Positions 7,437-18,000 of a stretch of 64,000 bases of DNA are shown here, one piece after another. Every line of letters begins with the position of its first letter. Within the stretch, counting starts at the first letter, position 1. The position numbers and the translations under genes were made by a program. Source of the stretch: RHLJ01 sp965601955. Its GTDB lineage: Bacteria > Bacteroidota > Rhodothermia > Balneolales > Balneolaceae. The notes beneath the pieces were generated by a model. That model made no database searches and was not told the origin of the DNA. It saw nothing but the letters and a program-made list of their open reading frames with translations. The stretch covers positions 3,100,001-3,164,000 of the forward strand of contig OZ271855.1 in the NCBI GenBank assembly GCA_965601955.1, given 5' to 3'.

Positions 7437-9206
7437 ATGAAGAATCAAATTATCATTCATTCTTCGGGCGACCAGGCCCGAATTGCTCTCATCGAGAATG
7501 GAGAGCTCGCACAATTATTCATCGAATCGGAAGAGAACCAGCGTACTGTTGGTAATATTTATGTAGCACGTGTGCACAAAGTGATGAGCGGTATTCGCGC
7601 CGCTTTCATCGATATGGGAACTCCGAAGGATGCCTTCCTTCACTTCTCGGATGCCGGAGACCACCTTGACGATTATGTGGCAAAACTTAATGGCAAAAAT
7701 GCCATCCCTAACGACGCCAAAAAAGATATTCAAAACAAAGAGAACCTCTCCAATGTCCAGAAGCAGATGCTTGCTGGCAAGATTCTCAAGAGCGGCCAAA
7801 AACTATTAGTTCAAATTGTAAAAGAGCCTATTGGGTCAAAAGGGCCCAGAGTATCTACCGATATCACCATTGCAGGCCGTTTTTTGGTGTTAATCCCGAT
7901 GGGGGATTACATCGCAGTATCTAAAAAAATAAACAACTTTAGAGAGCGTAAGCGACTAAAGAATATCCTGAATGGTATGGTTCCTGATGGTTTTGGGGTG
8001 ATCGTAAGAACGGTTGCTCAGGATCAGCCGGATGAAGCTATCGAAGACGATTTAAGGAACGTACTAAAGAAATGGGAACGGGTGGTAGACAACCTGGAAA
8101 AGGCTAAGCCCCCTACCCTACTCTACAAAGACCTGGATATGACAGAAAGCCTTATCCGCGACCTATTTGCAAAAACCTATGACCGGGTGTTGATTGATGA
8201 CCCTAAAATGTACCGGCAAATCAAATCCTATGTAGGCCAGATTGCTCCCCAAATGGTGCCAAATGTTGAGCTGTACAAGAAAAAGGAACATATCTTCGAT
8301 TTCATGAAGATTTCTGAAGATGTGAATTCTATTTTCAACCCAAGGGTTCGTTTGAAAATGGGTGGGTATCTCATTTTTGAGCAAACAGAGGCGATGTACG
8401 TAGTAGATGTTAACTCAGGTCCATATGCAGCCAAAGAGAAGCAAGAAGATAATTCCCTTAAAACCAACCTCGAAGCTGCAAGAGAAATAGCTAAGCAATT
8501 ACGTTTGCGGGATATTGGAGGGATTATCGTTGTCGACTTCATCGACTTAAGAGATGAGAAGAACCGAAAGAAAATCTATGATGAACTAAAGAAAGAGTTC
8601 CGTAAAGATCCTGCAAAAACCAATATCATTGGAATGAGTGATTTTGGGCTGGTTCAAATTACCCGTCAGCGTATTCGCCCAAGTGTTATTAATTCTGTAT
8701 CCAAAGTATGTCCAATGTGTGGTGGATCAGGCAATGTAGTTAGCCAGGATACCATTGTAACCGATATTGAAAGCTGGATTAATAAATTCAAGCATAATAC
8801 TGGTTATCGCGCCATTGATCTCTATGTAAACCCATATTTAAAATCATACCTAACAAAAGGTATGTTTAGTAAGCGCTGGAAGTGGATTTCTAAGTATCAC
8901 CTTAAGATTTCAATCATCAGCGATGAAAATACCTCTCTAAATGAATTCCATGTTACTCTAGCCGGATCTGACATTGATATTACCGATGTGGTTATCCGTG
9001 GTGAGTCTTTGGAGGATTTATTGAACAGGCAGGAGCTGGAAGAGATTACCAGCGGCCAGCATAACAAAGACAACCTGGACATCACAAAAAAAGAGAAACG
9101 TCCCCCACGAAATAATGGAAGGTCGAATAACAGGCAAAATAACAGATCGTCAGGAAACTCTGCCAATTCGAAAGGAAAGCAACGATCGCAGCATCAGAAT
9201 AGATAG
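7437..9206 (+). CDS. rng: Ribonuclease E/G family endoribonuclease
   Basis: Endoribonuclease for single-stranded, 5'-monophosphate RNA (rRNA maturation, mRNA decay), 589 residues. The N-terminus has the RNase-H-like strand and an embedded S1 domain (VGNIYVARVHKVM...AFIDMG...AFLHFSDAG, about 40-125, with an insertion rich in Lys/Asn). The catalytic Mg2+-binding Asp324 is in MYVVDVNSG and Asp367 in IIVVDFIDL. The 43-residue spacing equals that of E. coli D303/D346. The Zn-link Cys425 and Cys428 in CPMCGGSG keep the E. coli spacing from the second Asp. After residue about 555 a basic Asn/Arg/Ser-rich tail follows, probably disordered and RNA-binding. It lacks the long degradosome scaffold of RNase E, so G-type is preferred. 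Confidence 0.95.
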   Translation: MKNQIIIHSSGDQARIALIENGELAQLFIESEENQRTVGNIYVARVHKVMSGIRAAFIDMGTPKDAFLHFSDAGDHLDDYVAKLNGKNAIPNDAKKDIQNKENLSNVQKQMLAGKILKSGQKLLVQIVKEPIGSKGPRVSTDITIAGRFLVLIPMGDYIAVSKKINNFRERKRLKNILNGMVPDGFGVIVRTVAQDQPDEAIEDDLRNVLKKWERVVDNLEKAKPPTLLYKDLDMTESLIRDLFAKTYDRVLIDDPKMYRQIKSYVGQIAPQMVPNVELYKKKEHIFDFMKISEDVNSIFNPRVRLKMGGYLIFEQTEAMYVVDVNSGPYAAKEKQEDNSLKTNLEAAREIAKQLRLRDIGGIIVVDFIDLRDEKNRKKIYDELKKEFRKDPAKTNIIGMSDFGLVQITRQRIRPSVINSVSKVCPMCGGSGNVVSQDTIVTDIESWINKFKHNTGYRAIDLYVNPYLKSYLTKGMFSKRWKWISKYHLKISIISDENTSLNEFHVTLAGSDIDITDVVIRGESLEDLLNRQELEEITSGQHNKDNLDITKKEKRPPRNNGRSNNRQNNRSSGNSANSKGKQRSQHQNR

Positions 9207-9264
9207 ATATTCATGATGGCTCGGTTATTGCGTTTGATCGGTCAGATTTAAACAAATTTTCACT

Positions 9265-9816
9265 ATGAGTTCATTTAAACTACATGCTACTACGGTAGTG
9301 GGTATTATCCACAACGGAGAAGCAGCCATTGGAAGTGACGGACAGGCAACGATGCAAACTACCGTCATGAAGTCCACTGTAAAAAAAGTACGCAAACTGG
9401 CTGAGGGTAAAATACTTGCTGGTTTCGCTGGATCTACTGCTGATGCCTTCACTCTCTTCGAGCGGTATGAGTCAAAACTTGATGAGTATAACGGAAGTAT
9501 GCAGCGTGCCGCCGTAGAGTTGGCTAAAGACTGGCGCAAAGATAAGTTTCTCCAAAAACTGGAAGCACTTTTGATTGTAATGGATGCAGAACACGCCCTG
9601 GTTATTTCCGGGCAGGGAGATGTGATAGAACCTGATGATAATATCGTCACTATCGGTAGTGGCGGAAGTTATGCCCTGGCCGCAGCCCGGGCGATGGTGA
9701 AGCATTCTCCGAGTATGAAAGCAAAAGATATTGTGGAAGAGGCTCTGCGAATTGCAGCCGATATAGATATCTACACAAACCACAATCGCACAATTTTAGA
9801 AATAGAGAGTAAGTAA
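9265..9816 (+). CDS. hslV: ATP-dependent protease peptidase subunit HslV
   Basis: Proteolytic chamber of the HslUV (ClpQY) protease, 183 residues, cytoplasmic dodecamer. The precursor MSSFKLHA would be removed to expose Thr9 as the N-terminal nucleophile (ATTVVGI). The GSDGQAT, GFAGSTADAF and TIGSGGSYALAAARA segments are diagnostic. Its stop codon shares one base with the start of hslU (9816), so the pair is tightly coupled. Confidence 0.97.
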   Translation: MSSFKLHATTVVGIIHNGEAAIGSDGQATMQTTVMKSTVKKVRKLAEGKILAGFAGSTADAFTLFERYESKLDEYNGSMQRAAVELAKDWRKDKFLQKLEALLIVMDAEHALVISGQGDVIEPDDNIVTIGSGGSYALAAARAMVKHSPSMKAKDIVEEALRIAADIDIYTNHNRTILEIESK

Positions 9817-11204
9817 TGATTGAAGAAAAGAATTTAACCCCTCAACAAATTGTGAGGGAACTTGATAAATATATAGTAGGGCAAAAAGAAGCTAAGCGAT
9901 CTGTAGCTATTGCACTTCGTAACCGATGGAGAAGGCTAAACTCCGATGAAGAAATCCGGGAAGAGATTGTTCCGAATAACATATTAATGATCGGCCCTAC
10001 CGGGGTTGGTAAAACTGAAATAGCTCGTAGATTGGCTAAGCTTGCTATGGCCCCATTTGTAAAGGTGGAAGCTTCAAAGTTTACGGAAGTAGGCTATGTT
10101 GGGCGTGATGTTGAATCCATGATCAGGGATTTGACTGATCTTGCAGTAAACATGGTGAAGGAGGAAATGCAGGATCGGGTAAAAGGAAAAGCTGAAGAAC
10201 AGGCTGAAGAGCGAATTCTTGATATCCTCATCCCTCCCGTCAAAAAAACCGGGGTAGGCTTCAACAATGATTCTGGTTTTGATGCTGCTAACGCTTCTGA
10301 TGAAGAACTGAATGAACGTACTCGTGAACGCTTCAGAGAAAAGCTTAAAAACGGCGAGCTAGACGAACGGAAAATTGAGATCGAGGTAAAAAGTTCGAAA
10401 AGCCCCATGATGCAGGTATTTGGGCCCGGAGGGATGGAAGAGATGGGGGTAAACCTCCAGGATATGCTTGGCAATATGGGCAAAGGCAAAAAAGCAAAGC
10501 GTAAACTCGAGATTAAGGAAGCCCGAAAAATTCTTGTTGAAGAAGAAGCTGAAAAACTAATCGACCATGAATCAGCGGTACAGGAAGCACTAGAGCGCGT
10601 TCAGAAACAAGGTATCGTATTCATTGATGAGATTGACAAAATCGCTGATTCTTCTTCAGGAGGTGGAAAAAGTGGTCCGGATGTAAGCCGTCAGGGAGTT
10701 CAAAGAGACCTCCTTCCTATTGTTGAAGGAAGTACGGTTAATACAAAGCATGGAATCGTCAAAACCGACCACATTCTTTTCATTGGGTCAGGAGCTTTTC
10801 ATGTATCAAAGCCTTCTGATTTGATCCCTGAACTTCAGGGCCGTTTCCCGATTAGGGTTGAATTGAATTCTCTTACTGAAGATGACTTCGTGGATATTCT
10901 TAGCAAGCCAAAAAATGCACTCACCAAGCAATACCAGGCTATGCTGGCTACCGAAGGAGTTGCGATCACTTTTACAGATGACGCAGTAAAAGAACTGGCA
11001 AGAATTGCGGCACTGGTTAATAGTCAGGTAGAAAACATTGGAGCTCGAAGGCTACATACCATTATGTCTTCCCTGTTTGATGAACTCTTATTTGCTGTGC
11101 CCGATGACATTAACTCCGGAGAAATTACGATTGATCCGAACTATGTGGAGAAACAACTCGATGGCTTAGTTAAGGATAAAGATCTAAGCCATTACATCCT
11201 TTAA
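9816..11204 (+). CDS. hslU: HslU AAA+ unfoldase (ATPase subunit of HslUV)
   Basis: ATP-driven unfoldase that feeds substrates into HslV. It has 462 residues, in the normal range. Walker A is GPTGVGKT (residues 60-67) and the pore loop is KFTEVGYVGRDV just after it. The I-domain insertion spans about 110-240 and is rich in charged residues. Walker B is IVFIDEIDK near 270, and the sensor-2 region contains NIGARRLHTI. The C-terminal SHYIL tail is the kind of segment that docks into HslV pockets. It overlaps hslV by one base. Confidence 0.97.
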   Translation: MIEEKNLTPQQIVRELDKYIVGQKEAKRSVAIALRNRWRRLNSDEEIREEIVPNNILMIGPTGVGKTEIARRLAKLAMAPFVKVEASKFTEVGYVGRDVESMIRDLTDLAVNMVKEEMQDRVKGKAEEQAEERILDILIPPVKKTGVGFNNDSGFDAANASDEELNERTRERFREKLKNGELDERKIEIEVKSSKSPMMQVFGPGGMEEMGVNLQDMLGNMGKGKKAKRKLEIKEARKILVEEEAEKLIDHESAVQEALERVQKQGIVFIDEIDKIADSSSGGGKSGPDVSRQGVQRDLLPIVEGSTVNTKHGIVKTDHILFIGSGAFHVSKPSDLIPELQGRFPIRVELNSLTEDDFVDILSKPKNALTKQYQAMLATEGVAITFTDDAVKELARIAALVNSQVENIGARRLHTIMSSLFDELLFAVPDDINSGEITIDPNYVEKQLDGLVKDKDLSHYIL

Positions 11205-11292
11205 CATTGGTTCATACGTATTTATTCAGTACAATCGTTTAGGATGAAACTTAATCCCTAATCAGCGGTTATCAGCATAGAATATTAGCCTT

Positions 11293-13206
11293 ATGAAGTT
11301 TATGACATTGAAGAGATTTTTGATTCCAAACCTGTTTATCGTACTTACCCTTGCTACTCTAAATTTTGCCGGAGTAGATGAAGTTGTCAAAAGAGATACT
11401 GATGACAAAACTAATCTAACCAAGTATGTTCAGGCTCAGAGAACCATCCTTCAAAACTACTTTGGCTATGCTGATGTAGACATCATGTACAAAACCAGTG
11501 TAAAGTACATGGTAAACAGCATAAAGGATTCTACATTAACCCTTGAAGGCACTCCCATCGATACTACTTTTCCGGGAGTTAAGGTTTCGAATCTGAGAGA
11601 GTCTTATCTAAACTTTGAAGAGGCTTACCTGTATGTTTCGAATAATAGCCCGGATGAAGACATGAAATTCCTTACCGAGCAAGCTATCCGGGGGATGTTC
11701 TCAACCCTTGATCCTCACTCCGTATTTATCGAGGCAGATGATAGCGAAGAAGACCAGGAAAATTTTGCCGGTAAATTCCAGGGAATAGGTGTTCAGTTCA
11801 ATGTGATTAACGATACCATAACCGTTGTAACTGCTATTGCTGGTGGGCCAAGCGACCAACTGGGTATTCAGTCCGGAGACCGCATTGTACAGATTGGTGA
11901 TACTTCCGCCATTGGATTTAACAATGAGGATGTGGTTAAACACCTGAGAGGTGAAAAAGGCTCGAAAGTTCGGGTTGGAATCGTAAGGCCAGGAGTGTCC
12001 GAAAGATTGTATTTCACAATAACACGAGATGATATCCCGCTCTACACAGTAGACACTTCCTATATGCTTGATGATCAAACGGGATATATAAAAATAAACC
12101 GGTTTGCAGCTACTACTCACGACGAGTTTATGCAGGCTATGGATGAATTAAAGGATGAAGGTATGGATCGGCTCGTCCTTGATTTAAGAGGAAACCCGGG
12201 GGGGTATCTGGGACAAGCCGTAGCTATTGCAGAGGAATTTTTTCCAAGAGGAACCCAGCTTGTTGCTACCCAAAGCCGACACAACCGTTTCAACCAGGAG
12301 TACTTCTCTAGAAAGGATGGAGTATTCAAAGACAAGCCTATTATAGTGTTAGTAGACGAAGGCGCAGCTTCTGCCAGTGAGATTGTATCCGGTGCTTTAC
12401 AGGATCATGACAGGGCCTTAGTTGTAGGGCGAAGAACTTTCGGAAAGGGACTTGTTCAGCAGCAGTATGAATTAGCAGACCAAAGCTATGTACGGGTAAC
12501 TATCTCAAGGTATTCCACTCCATCTGGCAGGGTCATCCAAAAGGAGTTTACTGAGGGTGGCGGTGAAGAATATGCTTATGAGATTTACAATCGTAGCAAC
12601 AACGCAATGAACGACGCCGTCGAGTTTGTGGATGAAGTACCAGATACCCTTCAGTACAAAACAGATGCAGGCCGTACGGTTTATGGTGGTGGTGGGATAG
12701 TACCAGATTATATCATACAGGCAGATACTTCCCGGTCCGGATACATGATCAATTTCTCTCTTCGTAAAAGAGCCTCTTTCGATTTCGTCAGAAGCTATCT
12801 CGATAATTATGGAGATGAATTTAGAGCAGAATGGGAATCTGATTTTGAGAAATTCCGAACCGATTTCACCTGGTCAAAAGAAGAAGTAGCCAAATTCAAA
12901 GCATCTCTGGAAGAAAGAGGTATGGTTATCACAGATGAAGTTTCCAGCCCTCAGTTTAGAAGAGATTCGCTCTTTGTTCCTCCCGGATATTTTGAGGAAG
13001 TAGCCTGGATGGCTGAAGGGCGAATGAAAGCCGAATTAGCTCGCCAGGTATGGGGCCTGCCTTACTTCTACCCTATTGTTAACGATGTATTTGATACCAC
13101 GCTTGAAGAAGCAATGACGCTTTGGGATGCCTATTCCCGTTTAGAAGCTTTAGCAAAAGGAAAAGCTTCATTGGATGACTTCTCAAATGTTAAATCGGAT
13201 GGGTAA
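11293..13206 (+). CDS. C-terminal processing peptidase (S41A, CtpA/Prc type)
   Basis: Periplasmic serine protease of 637 residues with an uncleaved or cleaved signal segment at residues 8-25. Order: N-terminal helical region; PDZ domain about 150-240 (FQGIGVQFNVIND, GGPSDQLGIQSGD); S41 catalytic domain about 250-430; and a C-terminal helical extension typical of Bacteroidota-type Ctp proteins. The Ser-Lys dyad is Ser360 in the AASASEI motif and Lys385 in FGKGLVQQ, with the 25-residue spacing seen in Prc, CtpA and CtpB. The GNPGGYLGQAV segment is the usual S41 core. Known relatives trim C-termini of envelope proteins; the substrate here is unknown. A strong terminator follows at 13230. Confidence 0.94.
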   Translation: MKFMTLKRFLIPNLFIVLTLATLNFAGVDEVVKRDTDDKTNLTKYVQAQRTILQNYFGYADVDIMYKTSVKYMVNSIKDSTLTLEGTPIDTTFPGVKVSNLRESYLNFEEAYLYVSNNSPDEDMKFLTEQAIRGMFSTLDPHSVFIEADDSEEDQENFAGKFQGIGVQFNVINDTITVVTAIAGGPSDQLGIQSGDRIVQIGDTSAIGFNNEDVVKHLRGEKGSKVRVGIVRPGVSERLYFTITRDDIPLYTVDTSYMLDDQTGYIKINRFAATTHDEFMQAMDELKDEGMDRLVLDLRGNPGGYLGQAVAIAEEFFPRGTQLVATQSRHNRFNQEYFSRKDGVFKDKPIIVLVDEGAASASEIVSGALQDHDRALVVGRRTFGKGLVQQQYELADQSYVRVTISRYSTPSGRVIQKEFTEGGGEEYAYEIYNRSNNAMNDAVEFVDEVPDTLQYKTDAGRTVYGGGGIVPDYIIQADTSRSGYMINFSLRKRASFDFVRSYLDNYGDEFRAEWESDFEKFRTDFTWSKEEVAKFKASLEERGMVITDEVSSPQFRRDSLFVPPGYFEEVAWMAEGRMKAELARQVWGLPYFYPIVNDVFDTTLEEAMTLWDAYSRLEALAKGKASLDDFSNVKSDG

Positions 13207-13229
13207 GTAGCTGAGAATAGAAAGAAATT

Positions 13230-13264
13230 AAAGCCCTTATGCTTTGGCATGAGGGCTTTTTTAT
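13230..13264 (+). terminator. Rho-independent terminator after the CtpA-type gene
   Basis: A 13-bp stem with one G-U pair: the left arm 13230-13242 begins AAAGCCCT and the right arm 13247-13259 ends AGGGCTTT. The loop has four bases and a T-run follows. It lies 24 bases past the protease stop and upstream of the chosen GGT start, which argues against the longer GGT start at 13239. Confidence 0.85.
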
Positions 13265-13331
13265 TTATTTCACCCAGAAATCTTCGTTTATTGTTGCCAT
13301 TCAAAAACTTAGTAACGGTCATCTAATTTGT

Positions 13332-15008
13332 ATGAAAAAGCTTTCATTTGTTGCGCTTTTAGCACTGTTCACATTTTCCATTAACGCCCAGGTATATCAT
13401 CAAAATGGCATGGTTGCCTCTGATAACATGATAGCTTCTGAAGTTGGATCTGAGATTCTTCAGAAAGGTGGAAATGCAATGGATGCGAGTATTGCCACTG
13501 CTTTTGCTCTAGCCGTGGTACATCCGCAAGCAGGAAATATCGGTGGAGGCGGTTTTATGGTTTACCTAGATAATGAAGGTATATCCACTACCTTCGATTT
13601 CCGTGAAAAAGCTCCGCTTGCAGCAACCAAAACGATGTACCTGGATAAAGAAGGAAACTATATCCCAAGGAGTAATCACGATGGTTTATTATCAGTGGGA
13701 GTACCCGGTACAGTAGCCGGTTTATGGGATGCCCATCAAAAGTATGGAAGTTTACCCTGGAGTGATTTGGTTCAACCGGCGGTTACCTTGGCGGAAGAAG
13801 GATTTCCTTTGAGTTTCACACTTGCTCAACACGCAAAGAACTTTTCAGAGAATTCTCCTGACAACGAGTTCATCCGGAATTTCTTCACCAATGGGACTGG
13901 TGTTCCTTTAAAAATGGGCGACATCTGGAAACAACCTGAACTCGCTTATGTGTTGAAGAAGATTAGGGATGAAGGTCAGGATGGGTTTTATAAAGGCGAA
14001 GTCGCAGAGAAACTAGCAAGTTACATGGCCGAAAATGGCGGAATTATTACCACGGAAGATTTAGCAAAATACAATTCCGTAGAACGAGCGCCGGTAAAAG
14101 GCACCTACAAAGGGTACGACATCATCTCAATGGGGCCTCCCAGTTCCGGAGGTGCAACATTAATTCAAATGATGAACATGATGGAACTGGTTGACTTCGA
14201 AAACATTCCGTTCAATTCTACCGAATACGTTCATTTTCTAGCAGAATCAATGCGCCGTGGCTATGCCGATCGTGCTGAATATCTAGGGGATCCAGATTTC
14301 AATCCGGAAATGCCTGTGGACCGGTTAACCTCAAAAGAACATGCTCAACAACGTTTCGCGAATATCGACTGGCAACGAGCTTCGGTGAGCGATTCCTCTA
14401 AATTTGGGCAATTATATGATGGTCAAAGTACTACGCATTTTTCTGTAATCGATAAGAATGGAAATGCTGTTTCCCTTACATACACACTCGAGTTTTCATA
14501 TGGTTCTCGTTTAGGTTCTCCTGAGCTTGGGTTTATCTTGAATAATGAAATGGGCGACTTCAATGCCATCCCTGGAGAAACTAATAGCAGAGGCCGGATT
14601 GGGACATTACCGAATCAAATCGCCCCTGAAAAACGCATGCTTTCGAGTATGAGCCCAACCATTATTGCTAAAGATGGGAAGCCTTATTTTGTAATTGGAA
14701 CCCCGGGTGGACGAACCATTATCAATACCACTTTCCAGACTGTATTAAAAGTTCTCGAATTCGATATGCGCGTTGACCATGCCATCGAATCCATGAAAAT
14801 TCACCACCAATGGCTACCTGATCGAATTCTCTATGAACCAAATACCCTTTCTCCAGATACAAAAGTGACTCTTGAAGCAATGGGGCATACTTTAGCTCCA
14901 AGAAGTAGTCTCGGACGAATGATGGGCATTATTTGGGACCAGGAAAATGGTGTATTTATTGGTGCTTCTGATAGCTCAAGTCCTGATGGTGGAGTAGCTG
15001 GATATTAA
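13332..15008 (+). CDS. ggt: Gamma-glutamyltransferase (GGT)
   Basis: Secreted N-terminal-nucleophile enzyme that cleaves gamma-glutamyl bonds of glutathione and peptides, 558 residues from ATG 13332. This start gives a clean signal peptide (KKLSFVALLALFTFSINAQ). An upstream in-frame ATG at 13239 lies inside a terminator and is rejected. The large subunit contains GGNAMDASIATAFALAVVHPQAGNIGGGGFM. Autocleavage should occur before Thr367 in QSTTHFSV, generating the small subunit with its catalytic Thr. LTYTLEFSYGS, LNNEMGDFNAIPGE and SSMSPTI follow as in known GGTs. The gene sits between a CtpA-type protease and a tricorn-like protease, consistent with extracellular peptide and glutathione salvage. 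A convergent terminator hairpin follows. Confidence 0.96.
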   Translation: MKKLSFVALLALFTFSINAQVYHQNGMVASDNMIASEVGSEILQKGGNAMDASIATAFALAVVHPQAGNIGGGGFMVYLDNEGISTTFDFREKAPLAATKTMYLDKEGNYIPRSNHDGLLSVGVPGTVAGLWDAHQKYGSLPWSDLVQPAVTLAEEGFPLSFTLAQHAKNFSENSPDNEFIRNFFTNGTGVPLKMGDIWKQPELAYVLKKIRDEGQDGFYKGEVAEKLASYMAENGGIITTEDLAKYNSVERAPVKGTYKGYDIISMGPPSSGGATLIQMMNMMELVDFENIPFNSTEYVHFLAESMRRGYADRAEYLGDPDFNPEMPVDRLTSKEHAQQRFANIDWQRASVSDSSKFGQLYDGQSTTHFSVIDKNGNAVSLTYTLEFSYGSRLGSPELGFILNNEMGDFNAIPGETNSRGRIGTLPNQIAPEKRMLSSMSPTIIAKDGKPYFVIGTPGGRTIINTTFQTVLKVLEFDMRVDHAIESMKIHHQWLPDRILYEPNTLSPDTKVTLEAMGHTLAPRSSLGRMMGIIWDQENGVFIGASDSSSPDGGVAGY

Positions 15009-15009
15009 A

Positions 15010-15034
15010 AAAGGCGCTTTATTTAAGCGCCTTT
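15010..15034. terminator. Bidirectional-looking terminator between ggt and tricorn-like gene
   Basis: A perfect 10-bp stem AAAGGCGCTT/AAGCGCCTTT with a five-base loop begins just after the GGT stop. It has A-rich sequence on the left and an A/T-rich tail on the right, so it could terminate the convergent genes on both strands. Confidence 0.75.
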
Positions 15035-15071
15035 AAAAATTTTGATTCAGGATGACAGATGTGTTGTGGAG

Positions 15072-18000
15072 TTAATCCTCAACTTGCTCCATCAACTCTT
15101 CAATAGCTCGCTCAAGCTGCTCATCTCTTCCAAAGTCGATAACTCCCGGCATATTCTTAACCTGGATATCTGGCTTGGTTTCCAGGTTTTCCATCCAGCG
15201 ACCTGATTTGTCCTTGGCGCTGACAGGAACAACTCCCCATACACCGCCGTTAGGTAATCGCTCCCATCCTGCAAAACTACAGGTTCCTGGAACGGGCATT
15301 CCCAAGGTTGTGCCTATTTCCAGATCAACATAACCCTGAGCATAGCAGTGCCCATCAGAGTAATTACTTTCATTGAACATGGTTAGGGTTGGCTTTGTCC
15401 AGCGAGAAGTAGGCTCCCCTCCTACCACTTTATCGGCAGTAGCATAGGTGATAAACCGTTCTCCGGTAAAGAACATAGCCAGGTCAGCCACAAGGTCACC
15501 ACCACCATTGAAGCGCGTGTCCACAATTATCGCTTCGGCATCTAAGTATTTACCCATGATATCTTCGAAGATATCCCGGTAAGGACCATCGCTCATTCCT
15601 GGAATATGAACATAGCCTAGCTTTCCATCACTCTTTTCCTTCACTTCTTCTGCATTCTTCTTAACGAAACGATTGTAAAGCAGTCCATTTTCTGCTCCCA
15701 GCGAAACAGGCTTCATAGTGATAGTGACAGGGTTTCTACCTCGTTCATCAGTTAATTCAAGAAGTGTAAACTTTCCTGATTTTCTGTTTAGATATTTGGC
15801 TACATCCTCATCAGCCGAAACTACTTCTCCATCAATTTTCTGGATAATCATACCTGGCTTAACATCGTACTTGGCTTTGTCTAATGGGCCACCTTCAATC
15901 ACTTCCACAATCTTGATGCCATCATCGGTATGCTCGTAATCCATGAAAATGCCTAAAGATGCAGTGGCATCTCCATTGGTGATGTTATCGCCGAATCTTC
16001 CTCCGGCATGTGATACATTCAATTCACCTAATATTTCGCTTAATAGTTCAGCAAACTCATAACCATTTCCTGTATGAGCGACTTTTGGCTTGTATTCTTC
16101 AACCAACATATCCCAATCATTGCCATGAAAAGTGGGCTCATAGAAAATTTTACTGGTCCGGAGGGCAACATGGTCGAACATGACTTCCCGCTCTGCTTCT
16201 GAATCAAAATTCATTTCTGCGCTAATGCTGATTGATTTTTGAGAGCCAGCACCTGGGTCAATCTTCGAAATTCTTCCACTGCTTAATAGATACAGGTTCT
16301 CCATTTTATCGTCCCACATCAGGCTTGCTCCACCAGCGTTTAATCTCAAAACCTGCTTGGTTTCCCGGGTTCTCAGGTTTGTTTCCCAAAGGTTCAATCC
16401 TCTTTCAAAACGTGCCAGATAGTAAAGCTTGCTGGCATCTTTTGAGAGAACAGCATCACCTAAACTCGAAGAATGAATAGTAAGCCTGGCGGTACGATCT
16501 TCCATACCATTCCAGTCAAACTTCAGGCTTTTATCCTCTTCCTTCTTATCCTCGTCTTCTTTTTTCTCATCCTCGTCTTCCTTCTTCTTTTCTTTGGCCG
16601 CTTTCTCAAGCTCTTCCATCAGTTTGAAGTCCTCTTCACTGAGGTTGTACTTATCCCAGCCTTCCTGGGTAAAGAACATGGTGTATACATCATACTGAGA
16701 ACGACCGCTGGTAGCATAACTCTTCAATCCATGACGATTGCTAAACCAAAGTAACTGCTTACCTTCATTCACCCAACTTGGACTAGTATCGTAATATCCA
16801 CTTGGGACCAGGGTTTTCATTTCTTCCTCGCCTGACGCATCTAAAAGCACAATATCAGCGTTATTGAGTAGCTTATCATACCGCATCAACAGCCATTTAC
16901 TATCCGGGCTCCAACTAAAATCTTTGTCTCCATCCCTCATGTGATACAAATCTTTGGGAGTAAGTAGAGTTACCGTTCGCTTTGATTCCAGATCCATTAC
17001 TTTAAGCGTTCTTCGATCTTCTATATACGCCAGCTTCTTTCCATCCGGAGAAACTTTTGGGAGGTAGTTATCTACATCTGTTTCAATAAGTGCCTCTTCC
17101 TCAAGCAGTGTGGAAGCATAAAAGAAAGGCTCCTCTTCCCTTACTTTTTTGGTTTGATAGATGCTCCATTTCTTATCTCTTTCGCTGGCATAAATTACTG
17201 ATTCACCATCCGGAGTAAAGGAGACAAAACGTTCTGTTTCAGGGGTTTTGGTGATTCTTTTGGTGAGAGAGCCATCTACAGTGGTTACAAACACTTCTCC
17301 GCGAGCGATAAAGGCAATCTCTTTACCATCCGGAGAAATGGCCATTTCTGAGACTCCCCCATTTACATTCAGGATTTCATCACTGTTAGCAATATCCTGG
17401 GTACGAATAGAAATGTTCACTTTTCTGGAATTGCTTCCCTCCTGCATGGTATACACTTCTCCATGATAACCGAAGGCTAGCGTTCCACTTCCCATGCTTA
17501 AAAAGCGAACCGGATGCGTATCAAACTCGGTGAGTTGGGTATTTGTCGAAGGATTGGATAAGCTCAGTTTATGAACATTAAACGAGCCACTTTCTTCACT
17601 CAAATAGTAAATATTATCCTCTGAGGCGTCATACACAGGGTTGCGATCTTCCCCATAGAATTCGGTGATTTTTGTATGCTCACCTGATCTCATATCATAG
17701 CTCCAGATATCTCTTGCAATGGCAGATTGATGATGTTTTCTCCACTGATCTTCATACCCTTTGTTATCATGGTAAATAAGCTGAGAACCATTGCTGTTCA
17801 CCTGGACATATTCTGCAGGGACAGTAAACACCTGATCAACTCTTCCACCACTTACTGGTACAGAGTAGAGCTCTGCCTGTCTGCTTGTTGGGTATTGACG
17901 ATGAGTTGCCAAGTCCTGGCGTTGAGCTTTAAACAGGACTGAGTTGTTATCTGAAGAAAAAGTATAAGGCTCTTCATCATTAGAATGGAATGTCAAACGG

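Noticed and set aside
7118..7555. 145-residue open frame before the RNase G/E gene
   Set aside because: No recognisable protein pattern; it overlaps the real RNase start out of frame.
9305..9313. Single TTATCCACA inside hslV
   Set aside because: An isolated box in coding sequence; not taken as a functional DnaA site.
9816..11204. hslU I-domain stretch as a possible horizontally acquired insertion
   Set aside because: The charged I-domain insertion is normal for HslU and its composition is like its neighbours.
13239..13331. Longer GGT start at 13239
   Set aside because: The added 31 residues cross the terminator of the upstream gene, whereas ATG 13332 gives a clean signal peptide.
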